Assembly: GCA_910592205.1 (NCBI GenBank)
Contig: CAJVPJ010000929.1
Location: forward strand, 1-14,480
DNA: 14,480 bases
Direction: 5' to 3'
From: Paraglomus occultum
Taxonomy: Eukaryota > Glomeromycota > Glomeromycetes > Paraglomerales > Paraglomeraceae
Shown here: positions 1 to 7,894 of the stretch, in pieces
How positions within the stretch are numbered: the first letter of the stretch is position 1
Layout: every line of letters begins with the position of its first letter
The notes under the pieces: generated by a model
Told to the model about the DNA's origin: nothing
What the model saw: only the letters and a program-made list of their open reading frames with translations
Database searches by the model: none
Position numbers and translations under genes: made by a program

Positions 1-30
1 TTTGATTTTGTTATTATCACATGATATCCA

Positions 31-88
31 TGTGGCACCAATACTGATTGTGGCACTCAGTCAATTTGTGGCACCTGCTGTGTGGCAT
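31..88 (+). repeat. Four spaced copies of TGTGGCA(C)
   Basis: The heptamer TGTGGCA occurs at 31, 49, 67 and 81, the first three also followed by C. Spacing is 18, 18 and 14 bases. The bases between copies are not conserved, so this is a spaced motif array and not a simple satellite. The reverse complement, in a GACAGTGCCACA or ACAGTGCCACA context, occurs near 6244 and 9181, which suggests the motif belongs to a dispersed repeat. Confidence 0.6.
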
Positions 89-265
89 AAACTACTCCGC
101 TTTAGCCTACCCCCTAAAAAGGATAATGTTGAAATAATGTCGATGAACATTTGTCGGTGAAGTGAAATGATTGTCGGCAAAATTATTGCCTCCCTACTGA
201 ACACATTAGCGAATAATTTATTCTATTAGTGCGGAAATGCAAATAAATAATCAGTAAATACAATC

Positions 266-298
266 GTGAATATGCTTGAGTTACTAAAAACGTTAGTG
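266..298 (+). repeat. Dispersed repeat copy (GTGAATATGCTTGAGTTACT type)
   Basis: The segment reads GTGAATATGCTTGAGTTACT followed by AAAAACGTTAG. A similar segment lies at 4634-4664 on the same strand and, inverted, at 6701-6733. Shorter inverted pieces lie at 6651-6669 and 6815-6829. Identity is imperfect but extends over about 30 bases, so I take it as a remnant of a dispersed repeat family, probably of transposon origin (inference). Confidence 0.55.
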
Positions 299-1558
299 AC
301 GATAGCGAAACATTATTACGAGAAGCTCAAACGTGTCGCGCTCGAGCTTTCTGGACAGACTTAGGCGTGATCCTTCTATGGCAAAAGACGAGAGTATTAA
401 ATGTGAAAATATACTTTTGTCTTACAGAATACGTTAGCGATAATCTTTCTATTGGCGTAAAATGTAAGTAAACACCGATCGACATGTTGAAAAAAAAAGC
501 CCAACCAGTTCTCCCATTCGTGAGGGACTTAACCGATGGTTACGCTTAAGATGGTGCGACACACATTTACCCGCTAACTTGTCAACCAGATACGGGACGG
601 ATCATGTGATGTGCAGTTTCTATTACTACTCATCATAAAGAATTTGATTTAAACTAACAAATTATACAATTTGACGCTTATTCTATATCGATTTACGAAT
701 CAACATCTAAATTATTCAATACTACACTATACGTACGCTTGCGAATTCTTCAATCACATCCACTGAATGAATTATTTTACGAATAGTTGAACACTATTAT
801 TTCTTGTTGTATGTCAATTTTGGTATAATTATTACTTAGTTCACAGGTAAGGGTTAGTTTGGTCAATTCCAATGATAACAGAAAAAGACTTATACTAATG
901 AATATGGCAATTACAGTCTTTGGTGTTACGCTCATTTGATCCACTTTAGTATAATAGTGAATACGGCGCCTACCACGTTTGCTCTTCAGTTGAATGGAAT
1001 GTTTTTTGGGCTTTATGTAAAGCGAAAATAAATTTACTTTGTTATTCTTGTTTTGTTTGTAAATTATCTATGAGCCTGATGTTTCCCAAATTTAAATTAA
1101 CTAGCAACACTCTTTATTATCGTAAAGCATGCCACACTCTCATCGCCGTTGTCGGGTTGACGGCCGTTATACAACTAACGCAAGCAATGTTATATATTAA
1201 TGTAAATTTTGTGATTAACAGACATTTTAAGTAACTGATGTTTCTACCACAACTTATAATCAATTCTATTCGTTTATTTATAAACCACTTAAAACGTTAG
1301 CAGCAGTACCGAGCAAATAGTCTTTACTTTTACAAAGTTAGGCTATATTTACTCGTGGTAATCTACGATACAATGGATATTAAATTAAAGTCTATTTCTA
1401 TATGTGTATTTAACAAAAGTGTATCCGAGTTCTAATCAATAATTCTATTTCCTTGCGCTGACATGTCGTTACTTATCTGCGTTACTAATAACAACTTAGT
1501 AAGACAATCCACAAATTGAATTACAATGTTCAATTAAACGTTCGTATTAGTGTTCTGT

Positions 1559-2492
1559 TTACACGCTCTGATACCGATACACCCATGACATGCTTGCGAT
1601 TCCAACAAGATAACTCATTCCATTCATCAAAGACGCAGCGAGGCCGGCTGTAGCTAACGACTTTGCGTAGTCGTTTTCACCCTCGATTACCTCGTTCCAG
1701 GTTATAATCCAAAGCGGGCCGCCAATTATGAGATTACAAGCTGTATAATAAAAACCTTGCTTTAACCATACGTGATCGATTTTAATTCCGGGCCAATCTA
1801 CAATCGGATCGAATGGATTCGAGTCGGGCCATATTGAGTTAACAAAAGTGACGTAATATTCTTTTCCTATAAAAAAATATATATATATAATAACGTAAAT
1901 ACAAATTCGACCGGATTTGATTGTTATTTATGATTTATACTGCTGTTAATATTATTACCTAAAAATATTCCCAGCCAATTAATTATAGTATATCTTGCGG
2001 AATAATTTATGGCTGTAATATATACGGCCAGCAGACGTAACGCAATCTCTATCACACACCAGACAATTAGAGTCTCGCGGCTTTCTGTTGGGGTATCCTG
2101 TTAAGTAAAGTATGTTAGAAACGTCAACTATGATGTTATATTACATCATCTGACAGTCAATTATATGTTTTTTTTATACTTACATTTATTATTAAAATTA
2201 ATATTATTAACACGGCCGACATTAATATAATATTGACAATAAGCACTAAATAAACACTTATGAGAATCCATGGCGAGACATAATCTGTTCCTCTACTATT
2301 CTTATCGCTATTTGCTTTTCCTTCTATGTCCGTAGTAGCAGAAATCTTTTCTGGCACCGTTAGTGGAACAGTAGTAAGCTCGATTGATTTTAGGTCAATA
2401 AACACATTAGGCAAATCAATTTTTTCATATGTGGACGGACCGAGTGAGTCCCCATATTCAGGAGACGTTGTGGAAATTTGTTGGGTTGACAT
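1559..2492 (-). CDS. Multi-pass membrane protein, three exons, 251 residues
   Basis: Minus-strand gene with exons 2492-2184, 2097-1959 and 1866-1559 (stop TAA at 1561-1559). Intron 1 splits between codons; intron 2 splits a Gly codon (G|GA). All three exons stay open through both joins. The start ATG at 2492 has A at -3 and an in-frame TAG upstream (2519-2517). Residues 1-70 are Ser/Thr-rich and soluble. Strong membrane segments follow at about 75-102 (ISVYLVLIVNIILMSAVLII), 113-135, 188-206 (TACNLIIGGPLWIITW) and 221-246, with a weaker one near 139-158. The C-terminus is short (YRYQSV). The loop at 159-185 is rich in Trp, Pro and Asp (IWPDSNPFDPIVDWPG). I do not recognise the family, so no transport or enzymatic role is proposed. 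Splice sites, continuous frame and hydrophobic pattern make the gene structure convincing; the function is unknown. Confidence 0.8.
1867..1958 (-). other. Spliceosomal intron 2 of the membrane protein gene
   Basis: A 92-nt intron with donor TTTTTAG|GTAATAAT and acceptor TTTTATAG|GAAAAG. It interrupts a Gly codon after its first base. The intron contains an (AT)n tract and a run of T's just before the acceptor. Confidence 0.8.
2098..2183 (-). other. Spliceosomal intron 1 of the membrane protein gene
   Basis: An 86-nt intron with donor AAT|GTAAGT and acceptor CTTAACAG|GATACC, in phase 0. A CTAAC branch motif on the minus strand lies at 2118-2114, 17-21 bases before the acceptor. Reading through without splicing hits TGA at 2159-2157. 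Confidence 0.85.
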
Positions 2493-2576
2493 GTTAAGTG
2501 ACAGGCTAAAGACAAGCTAGGGTTGCGGAAATTGAGTAGGGGAAAAATCACTTATGGATATTTGGTACCCGCTCAG

Positions 2577-2583
2577 TTATATA
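2577..2583 (-). promoter_or_regulatory. Possible TATA box of the membrane protein gene
   Basis: TATATAA on the minus strand, 85 bases before the start codon at 2492. Distance and sequence fit a core promoter, but the region is AT-rich and a chance match is possible. Confidence 0.4.
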
Positions 2584-3250
2584 TTAATGATAAATCAGCT
2601 GTGCGGAACTTTGTGTGTCCTGTAAAGATGATATTTCGGTATATACGGAAACCTTCCCATTATATAGTGCTTTTCGGGTCAAGTCCACATGTGCGTTTTA
2701 TTGACAGCACGTGGTTTATTAATTTATATGCTTAACTCGTTCAAAGTGCGTAGAGTCAGCATCAGCGGAAAATGTATTATGCACAAGGCAATTAAATTAA
2801 TATTTGCAGACCATAGAAACAGTATTGCAGTATCAGTCTATGAGAGACATAAATAGTATGTGAAACGAATTACAAAATCTACATTCAGCAAGAAAATTTA
2901 TGACATAAAAAAGGGTTCATAGAGTGTTTAACCAACCACATGAAGGAAAATTACCATAACCAATTAACGTTTTAGCATACGGCGAATTAGCGATCTACCA
3001 TCAATTAATATCAATAATATATTATTATCGTCAGATAATTACTTAAAAATATTACATGCCCATGTAAATATTTGACGTAACTTAGTGACGTAAATCAATA
3101 TTTTAGCAATAGATGTCGACCATTTAGATTTTAAAGTAACTATTTCGTAATACTTTATGTTGAATACTCTAACGGAATAATGAAACTTTTTATGACGAAT
3201 AAATGCGAACGGAAAACAAACTAGTAAACTTACAATTGGTAATATTGTTG

Positions 3251-3480
3251 TGTATCAGATCGGAATAGTATCGGAAATTATGTCAAGTCCGAATGGACAC
3301 CATGTTATATGTCAGACAAATTTATGTCAGTTCTAACGGACATATATCAATCAAAATTTTATGTTTATTCCAAACTTTCGACATATGTCAAATTGGAATA
3401 ACATGTTATATAAATAATATTGGAAAGTAAACTATATGATATTATGGCCTATATCGTCCGTCAGATCGGAATAATCGGCA
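3251..3480. repeat. Cluster of TATGTCAGATCGGAATA-type repeat motifs
   Basis: Within 230 bases there are TCAGATCGGAATA (near 3256), GTCCGAATGGACAC (near 3287), several TATGTCAG (near 3308 and 3323), TCAAATTGGAATAA (near 3388) and GTCAGATCGGAATAA (near 3460). Inverted versions occur at about 4331-4343 (ATTCCGATCTGA) and 4533-4562 (CCAATTTGACATACATGTGT followed by CCATTCGGAGAC). Related pieces lie near 6739 and 7115-7145. This looks like the diverged ends of small transposable elements, but no target-site duplication was found. Confidence 0.45.
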
Positions 3481-4633
3481 ACAATAATAACATACGTCGA
3501 CACTCAGCTGACTATATGGCCAATTAATATTCCGCATTATAAACTGCGCAATGCTTAATGTTAGCGTTCTTTATGACGAGCACTTTAACGAACTTTTTCT
3601 TACAGTATATAAATAACTAGTTCGACACTATTGTAGACAGAAAATATAATATTGATATTATTACAACACTGATACATAATAAAACGAAACAACTAAATCC
3701 CAAAAAACTCCCAGTTAATTTCAAAGATCAAATGAATCGCCAAAAGCTCTCCACACGCCAAATATGTAATACTCTCATCATGTGTGAAGCAACTTCAATC
3801 ATCTCAATAATTTGTAGACGAATTGGTTGAGATCGACATTGTTGTACTGACGTCATTTTGCATTAAATCAAAAATTTATACACTTTGACATATACAATTG
3901 AAACATCGGTCAATACATAAGTTAATTGCAAATTACGTAGATAATTAAAGACTATATCTGAGAATGGTGTTTCCCATCAGTGCGTGCATTAATTCGAGCG
4001 AAGAAGAGAGAAAACAGGCGAAAAAATGGTTGATGGATGTTACCAATACGATTGGTTTTTTTTAAAAAAGAATAATTCAAAGCATTAACGAAAAAAGTTT
4101 AAATAATTAACTCTAATAGATCAGACATTATTGAAATACGGAACACTCGTTAATAATATAGCTCCAATTAATGACATTCGGAATCATAGTTTAACAATAT
4201 GCAACTAAACACTATCTATTGTACAGTTGGATAAATATCATAGTATTAACATGTCCAGGGACTTGACGTAGTGATTGAGCTTAATAATGCATTAATTTCG
4301 ATACAATATATGTTCATTTCTAACAGATATAGATTCCGATCTGATATACAGTACATTGCATCATGTAATGTAACACAAGTGCAAGGTACTTGCGCTTATA
4401 TAATTATTTATTCTTTATGCTAAATTTAGCATATCTTTGTAACACTCCCAGGTTTATACACATACAGGGTTGATATTCGTATGTCAATAAAACACTTTCA
4501 TTATGCTATGCTACGTGATCGTCTCTGTTGTTCCAATTTGACATACATGTGTCCATTCGGAGACATAATGGGGGTTTTCCACCCACTATACACTATGGAT
4601 ATCGCCCAAACCAAGATGGCTAGACAGATCATT

Positions 4634-4664
4634 GTGAAATATGCTTTGAGTTACTAAATACGGT
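4634..4664 (+). repeat. Dispersed repeat copy (same family as 266-298)
   Basis: Reads GTGAAATATGCTTTGAGTTA followed by CTAAATACGG, matching the copy at 266-298 with a few changes and one inserted base. The bases just after it (TTCTTCTATTGG near 4690) also resemble TCTTTCTATTGG after the copy in the first 500 bases. Confidence 0.5.
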
Positions 4665-5070
4665 TGGTTTTCCTAATAATTTTCGGACATAATTCTTCTA
4701 TTGGTAAGGATGCCCAGATGTGTTACGGGTTTATCCTATTTTAGGTCCGAATTTGTCGTGCAGTGATCGCCATTTTTATTATCCCTTCCGCTAGTCAAGT
4801 ATTTCGCAGCAAGAATTGCTAATCTCCGTTAGACAAAAAGTATATGCGCCTGGCAAACTGTTTATGCAATATCTTTGGAGCACCATGAAAAACGTGGATA
4901 AAGAACATTGTCTGGTATCTCTAATTTATTTAGCAACAACCTACCAACAAGTCGGCGTTTCTCGTAAAAAAAAAATTTCCTACATTTTGCATAATGAGCT
5001 AAGATTCCGGAAACAACAAGTGTTCGTGAAGCACCTTTCTCTTTTTTTTCCGGTAATGTTAGTTTAAATG

Positions 5071-5194
5071 AATTTGAGTTATAAAGAAAACCATTTTTGT
5101 ATCGTATGTTTGAGTGCATATCTGATAGATCATTATTGTCGCAAACTTTTAGATTACCCGTGTGGAAAACGGGTCTGCTCTTACGTAAAGAAAA
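5071..5194 (+). repeat. Upstream, decayed copy of the ML-like gene promoter segment
   Basis: Starts AATTTGAGTTATAAAGAAA and ends ACGGGTCTGCTCTTACGTAAAG. The same blocks, in the same order, start at 5330 and end at 5522 directly before the gene at 5688. Shared blocks include TTGAGTTATAAAGAAA, a central ATCG...GTTTGA, a GAT..ATC..TATTG..(G/A)CAAAC block and GGGTCTGCTCTTA. In this copy the TATATAAAG of the second copy reads TACGTAAAG, so its TATA box is lost. What follows (5195-5329) does not encode a second copy of the secreted protein. Confidence 0.65.
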
Positions 5195-5329
5195 GTTACC
5201 CTTCATTACGACAATGGCGCACCACATAAGGCTACGATCATAACGGGCTAGTTTGAAAAAAAAAGTAAAACAGTGTGAAACGCTAATAATTATGGTCTTT
5301 TCGTTAACCTCTCTCATTATTGTTTTAAT

Positions 5330-5524
5330 AATTTGAGTTATAAAGAAACCCTTTTTATGGTATCGCACGTTTGAAAGTCAATACCTCGTGCCGTATCCGA
5401 TGGATCTCTATTGCCACAAACACAAATGACTCAATTATCGCATGTGCAGGGTAAAAAATTTTACAAGTTCAAACCATGTGTAAAGTTTCAGACAGACAGG
5501 ACGGGTCTGCTCTTATATAAAGGA
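5330..5524 (+). promoter_or_regulatory. Promoter segment of the ML-like gene, with TATA box
   Basis: This is the second copy of a duplicated upstream block. The TATA box TATATAA lies at 5514-5520, preceded by ACGGGTCTGCTCT. A start of transcription about 30 bases downstream would give a leader of roughly 140 nt before the ATG at 5688. Compared with the copy at 5071 it carries about 70 extra bases in its second half. The conserved GGGTCTGCTCTTA just before the TATA box may be a regulatory site (inference). Confidence 0.55.
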
Positions 5525-5537
5525 AGCGTCAAACTGA

Positions 5538-5669
5538 GTCGCAAACCATTCCACTGAAAACAAAAAGAAGCTTTTCTTCTTCCCTACCAAACATTACTTA
5601 AAGGTCGCAAATCTATTCCACTGAAAACCAAAAAAGAAACTTTTCTTTCCTAACAAAACTTTACCTAAA
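5538..5669 (+). repeat. Two tandem 66-bp copies in the 5' leader
   Basis: Copy 1 (5538 to about 5603) and copy 2 (5604 to about 5669) share GTCGCAAA, ATTCCACTGAAAAC, AAAAAGAA, CTTTTCTT, CCTA.CAAA and TTAC.TAAA in the same order, with scattered substitutions and small indels. Both copies lie between the TATA box and the start codon, so both should be transcribed. The pattern is a recent local duplication that lengthens the leader. Confidence 0.75.
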
Positions 5670-5687
5670 TTATATCTACACACCAAA

Positions 5688-6155
5688 ATGGTTCGAAAAA
5701 TTATTGCTGCACTCATCTTGTTGGCCATGCTTTCCACACTCAACGCTATGCCAAACACAATAGTTGAAAAAGAGCTTGTCTGGAAGAAATGTAACGATAA
5801 ACTTCCAATGCCTAACGTACAATCAAATGTGCCTATACCTGGTAAAAATGTAACCGTTACCATTTCAGGAGAAGTTCCAGACAAATCTGCGCAATATAAA
5901 TGGAGTTTTAGTTATATCAACCTTAAAGGAGAATTCATTACCTATTCCTACAAGGGTGCTACCGTTTCTCTTTGTCAGGATTCGACGCACTATACCGTTA
6001 CAGGAACCGCCAAAGTATCGGATAAGGTGGCGGCATACGAACGATATAATTTCGTCATTAGAGTTCGGAGCGAAGCAGATGAGAAGCATGAAAAACCAAC
6101 GTATGTGGCCTGTGCCACAGCTTTAGTCGTCCAAAAAACATTGCCGCCTAATTAA
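5688..6155 (+). CDS. Small secreted protein, probable ML (MD-2-like lipid-recognition) domain
   Basis: A 155-residue protein in one exon. Residues 1-20 (MVRKIIAALILLAMLSTLNA) form a typical signal peptide with cleavage expected after LNA. The mature part is rich in beta-forming residues and has Cys at 35, 96 and 142 and one N-glycosylation sequon at Asn54 (NVT). The segment PIPGKNVTVTISGEVP (49-64), the Cys at 96 after YKGATVSL, and the run of alternating hydrophobics around 117-128 resemble the ML-domain proteins (NPC2/PG-PI transfer type, sterol or phospholipid binding) found in many copies in mycorrhizal fungi. That likeness is from memory and is moderate; ML proteins usually have more Cys. 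The start has AAA at -3 and a strong upstream promoter block. The protein would be secreted or enter the endomembrane lumen. If it is not ML, it remains a small secreted beta-rich protein. Confidence 0.75.
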   Translation: MVRKIIAALILLAMLSTLNAMPNTIVEKELVWKKCNDKLPMPNVQSNVPIPGKNVTVTISGEVPDKSAQYKWSFSYINLKGEFITYSYKGATVSLCQDSTHYTVTGTAKVSDKVAAYERYNFVIRVRSEADEKHEKPTYVACATALVVQKTLPPN

Positions 6156-7550
6156 TGTTTGTATTCTGGGGCTTTTTTTCCTTGTTTTTCCTTTCCTCTT
6201 TTTTGCTGCGATTGTTACTGTTAATAGAATAATCAATTTTAGACAGTGCCACATAGATAATAATAATAGAGATTATTTTTCGACGTAAATTTTATTTTCG
6301 GAATTATCTGTTAATAATGTAATGTGCTTACTTTTATCATTGGTAGTATTTTAACTAGAATTAAGAGGGTTTGCCTCTTCAGCATAATGATTTGATACAA
6401 ATATCGTAATAATTATATGCGTAATGTAGACATACTTTCACAATCTTTGATAGTTTTATTTAGAATAATATAATTGAGTAAATCACATATTGATGATAGT
6501 AATTGAAAGTTAAAGTTACCACAATATTTAAGTACAAGCAATAAATTATTAATTGCTGGTTGCGTATATTGGAAATCTTACCATTAATGTCTATGTATCT
6601 TTTGGGGGTTTAGTCTCTTACAATGTGTCAAAATGGTTCAGTAAATTACTGTAACTCAAAAGCATATTTTTGCAATAATGTGCCAAACCGTCATTTTTCT
6701 CGCTAACGTTTTTAGTAGTTCAAATATATTCACAATGATATGTCAGATCAGACAATGTTTACACACATTGTATTTGCCTACAAGTAGAAAAATTACACTA
6801 ACTTGATATATTCTGTAACTCAAAGCATTCTGTCAAAATAATAAAGCCGCTTCGGCTCAAAACTCTGTCAAGTTAACCAAATTTAGATGTAGCTGTGTAA
6901 GATTAATTTAGTTGTTCAAGGCTCAATGTGCTTTGTCGCAAGCTGCTATTATTTGTAACTTAAACTGCCACCCTTATAATTATCAATGTAGTAATGTTAA
7001 TTAAGTACATCGTTCTGTGTATCATGACGTGTTTATCCGCAGTGGAGCGAATATCGCAATGTTAATAAAATAATTTTATAATGTTGTTATCCTATTGTCT
7101 TTACGATTTCAATCTAACGTATGTCTCATCTGACATATGTGAGATCGGGCAGCGGCTTCTCTAAATACGCATAGGGAGGATAAGATAATTTAGTGAATCA
7201 TAAATTTTATTAATAAAAATTTATATTGTTAATGATACTAACAACGTGGTATTTGCTTGCACTCTTCGGCTAATATCTTAGTCGACCTTCTAGCCTTTTG
7301 GCGTTTGAAATCGATCACAACAAAATTTTAATCTACATTGAACATATCCTATCATTTTAATTTTTTTTTTTTACAATAAGGCAATTCTTCAGCTGAATCG
7401 TTATCAAATCTCCTAAATATAATGTAGTTCTCGATAAAATTAGAATTGCTAATAAAATCAGGTAAACTAGTATAATAGATTAATCCGGGTTTAAAGTTTG
7501 CATTAAAAATACTGTTTGGGTCAAAAATATACCTTTTTTTTTTACAAAAG
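6156..7550. other. Intergenic region downstream of the ML-like gene
   Basis: No gene can be supported. The first part would hold the 3' untranslated region; no clear poly(A) signal was identified. Inverted copies of the dispersed repeat seen at 266-298 lie at 6651-6669, 6701-6733 and 6815-6829. A TATGTCAGATCAGACA motif lies near 6739 and a mirrored pair of these motifs near 7117-7147. A small hairpin AGCCG-CTT-CGGCT lies near 6844-6857. Confidence 0.5.
6701..6733 (-). repeat. Dispersed repeat copy, inverted
   Basis: On the minus strand this reads GTGAATATATTTGAACTACT followed by AAAAACGTTAGCG, matching the copy at 266-298 at most positions. Partial copies of the same family on the same strand flank it at 6651-6669 (AAATATGCTTTTGAGTTAC) and 6815-6829 (AATGCTTTGAGTTAC). 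Confidence 0.55.
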
Positions 7551-7557
7551 CGTCACT

Positions 7558-7640
7558 AAAAGTGTATTTAATACACTTTTTACCGGAATGCCGGTTTACG
7601 AAAAATGTACCATAAGCACCCACCCTAGGGATGCTTATTA
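7558..7640. repeat. Three hairpins in a row
   Basis: The first is a perfect inverted repeat, AAAAGTGTAT (7558-7567), loop TTA, ATACACTTTT (7571-7580). The second is ACCGG (7582-7586), loop AATG, CCGGT (7591-7595). The third is ATAAGCA (7612-7618) with TGCTTAT (7632-7638), enclosing the palindrome CCCTAGGG (7623-7630). None is followed by a T run in a way that would suggest a terminator; transposon-end or recombination structures are more likely in this setting (inference). Confidence 0.65.
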
Positions 7641-7887
7641 ACGATAGGATCGGCAACTCTTATCGGCATTATTAAAATGATCGGCAAATCATTACGTAAA
7701 GTATAATCCACAACAGCGTTAAGTGGTAGCTTACAACAGTAAGCGTACTATTATCTGTGTTCGCAAAATGGCTTGTATACTTACGTAATTAACTACGGGT
7801 GGGGGTACGTCATGCGGTTAATCTAGAGCTTATTCACGATCCGATGGTTTTATTTATAAGGGGTGCTTATTCACGATGGGTGCTTAT
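7612..7887. mobile_element. Possible small non-autonomous element with 11-bp inverted ends
   Basis: ATAAGCACCCA at 7612-7622 is the exact reverse complement of TGGGTGCTTAT at 7877-7887, enclosing about 276 bp. The right end lies within a tandem array of GGGTGCTTATTCACG. No coding capacity and no convincing target-site duplication were seen, so a MITE is only one reading. Confidence 0.35.
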
Positions 7888-7894
7888 TCACGGT
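7828..7894 (+). repeat. GCTTATTCACGAT repeats, including a 17-bp tandem
   Basis: GCTTATTCACGAT occurs at 7828-7840, then GGGTGCTTATTCACGAT at 7861-7877 and GGGTGCTTATTCACGGT at 7878-7894, the last two directly adjacent. A diverged copy (TGCTTATTAACGAT) lies near 7632. Confidence 0.7.

Larger units (their letters stand above)
1..1558. other. Intergenic region, no supported gene
   Basis: No open frame of note or recognisable protein was seen on either strand. The stretch contains a TGTGGCA array (31-88), a copy of a dispersed repeat (266-298), and two similar direct segments (about 203-233 and 428-460, both of the form TTAGCGAtAAT..TTCTATT). A run of eight or nine A's follows ATGTTG near 484-498. 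I saw no tRNA-like cloverleaf. The last part, near 1490-1558, would be the 3' untranslated region of the minus-strand membrane protein gene; no clear AATAAA signal is visible there. Confidence 0.5.
2740..5070. other. Intergenic region, repeat-rich, no supported gene
   Basis: The stretch is AT-rich with many stops. From about 3250 to 3480 and from 4330 to 4560 it holds several copies, in both orientations, of motifs of the form TATGTCAGATCGGAATA, TCAAATTGGAATAA and GTCCGAATGGACAC. A copy of a second repeat family lies at 4634-4664. Some open frames occur on both strands between 4816 and 5368, but their composition and overlap with the promoter duplication argue against coding. One perfect palindrome, GACATATGTC, lies near 3380. 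Confidence 0.5.

Noticed and set aside
2326-2735. Short plus-strand frames opposite and upstream of the membrane protein gene
   Set aside because: The first is a shadow of membrane protein exon 1 and the second lies over its likely promoter; neither resembles a protein.
4862-5368. A 168-codon open frame on the minus strand and an overlapping 83-codon frame on the plus strand (4816-5067)
   Set aside because: It is the longest open frame outside the called genes, but it crosses the upstream promoter duplication, is full of Phe and Lys from A/T runs, has no recognisable domain, and the plus-strand frame starts only at TTG.
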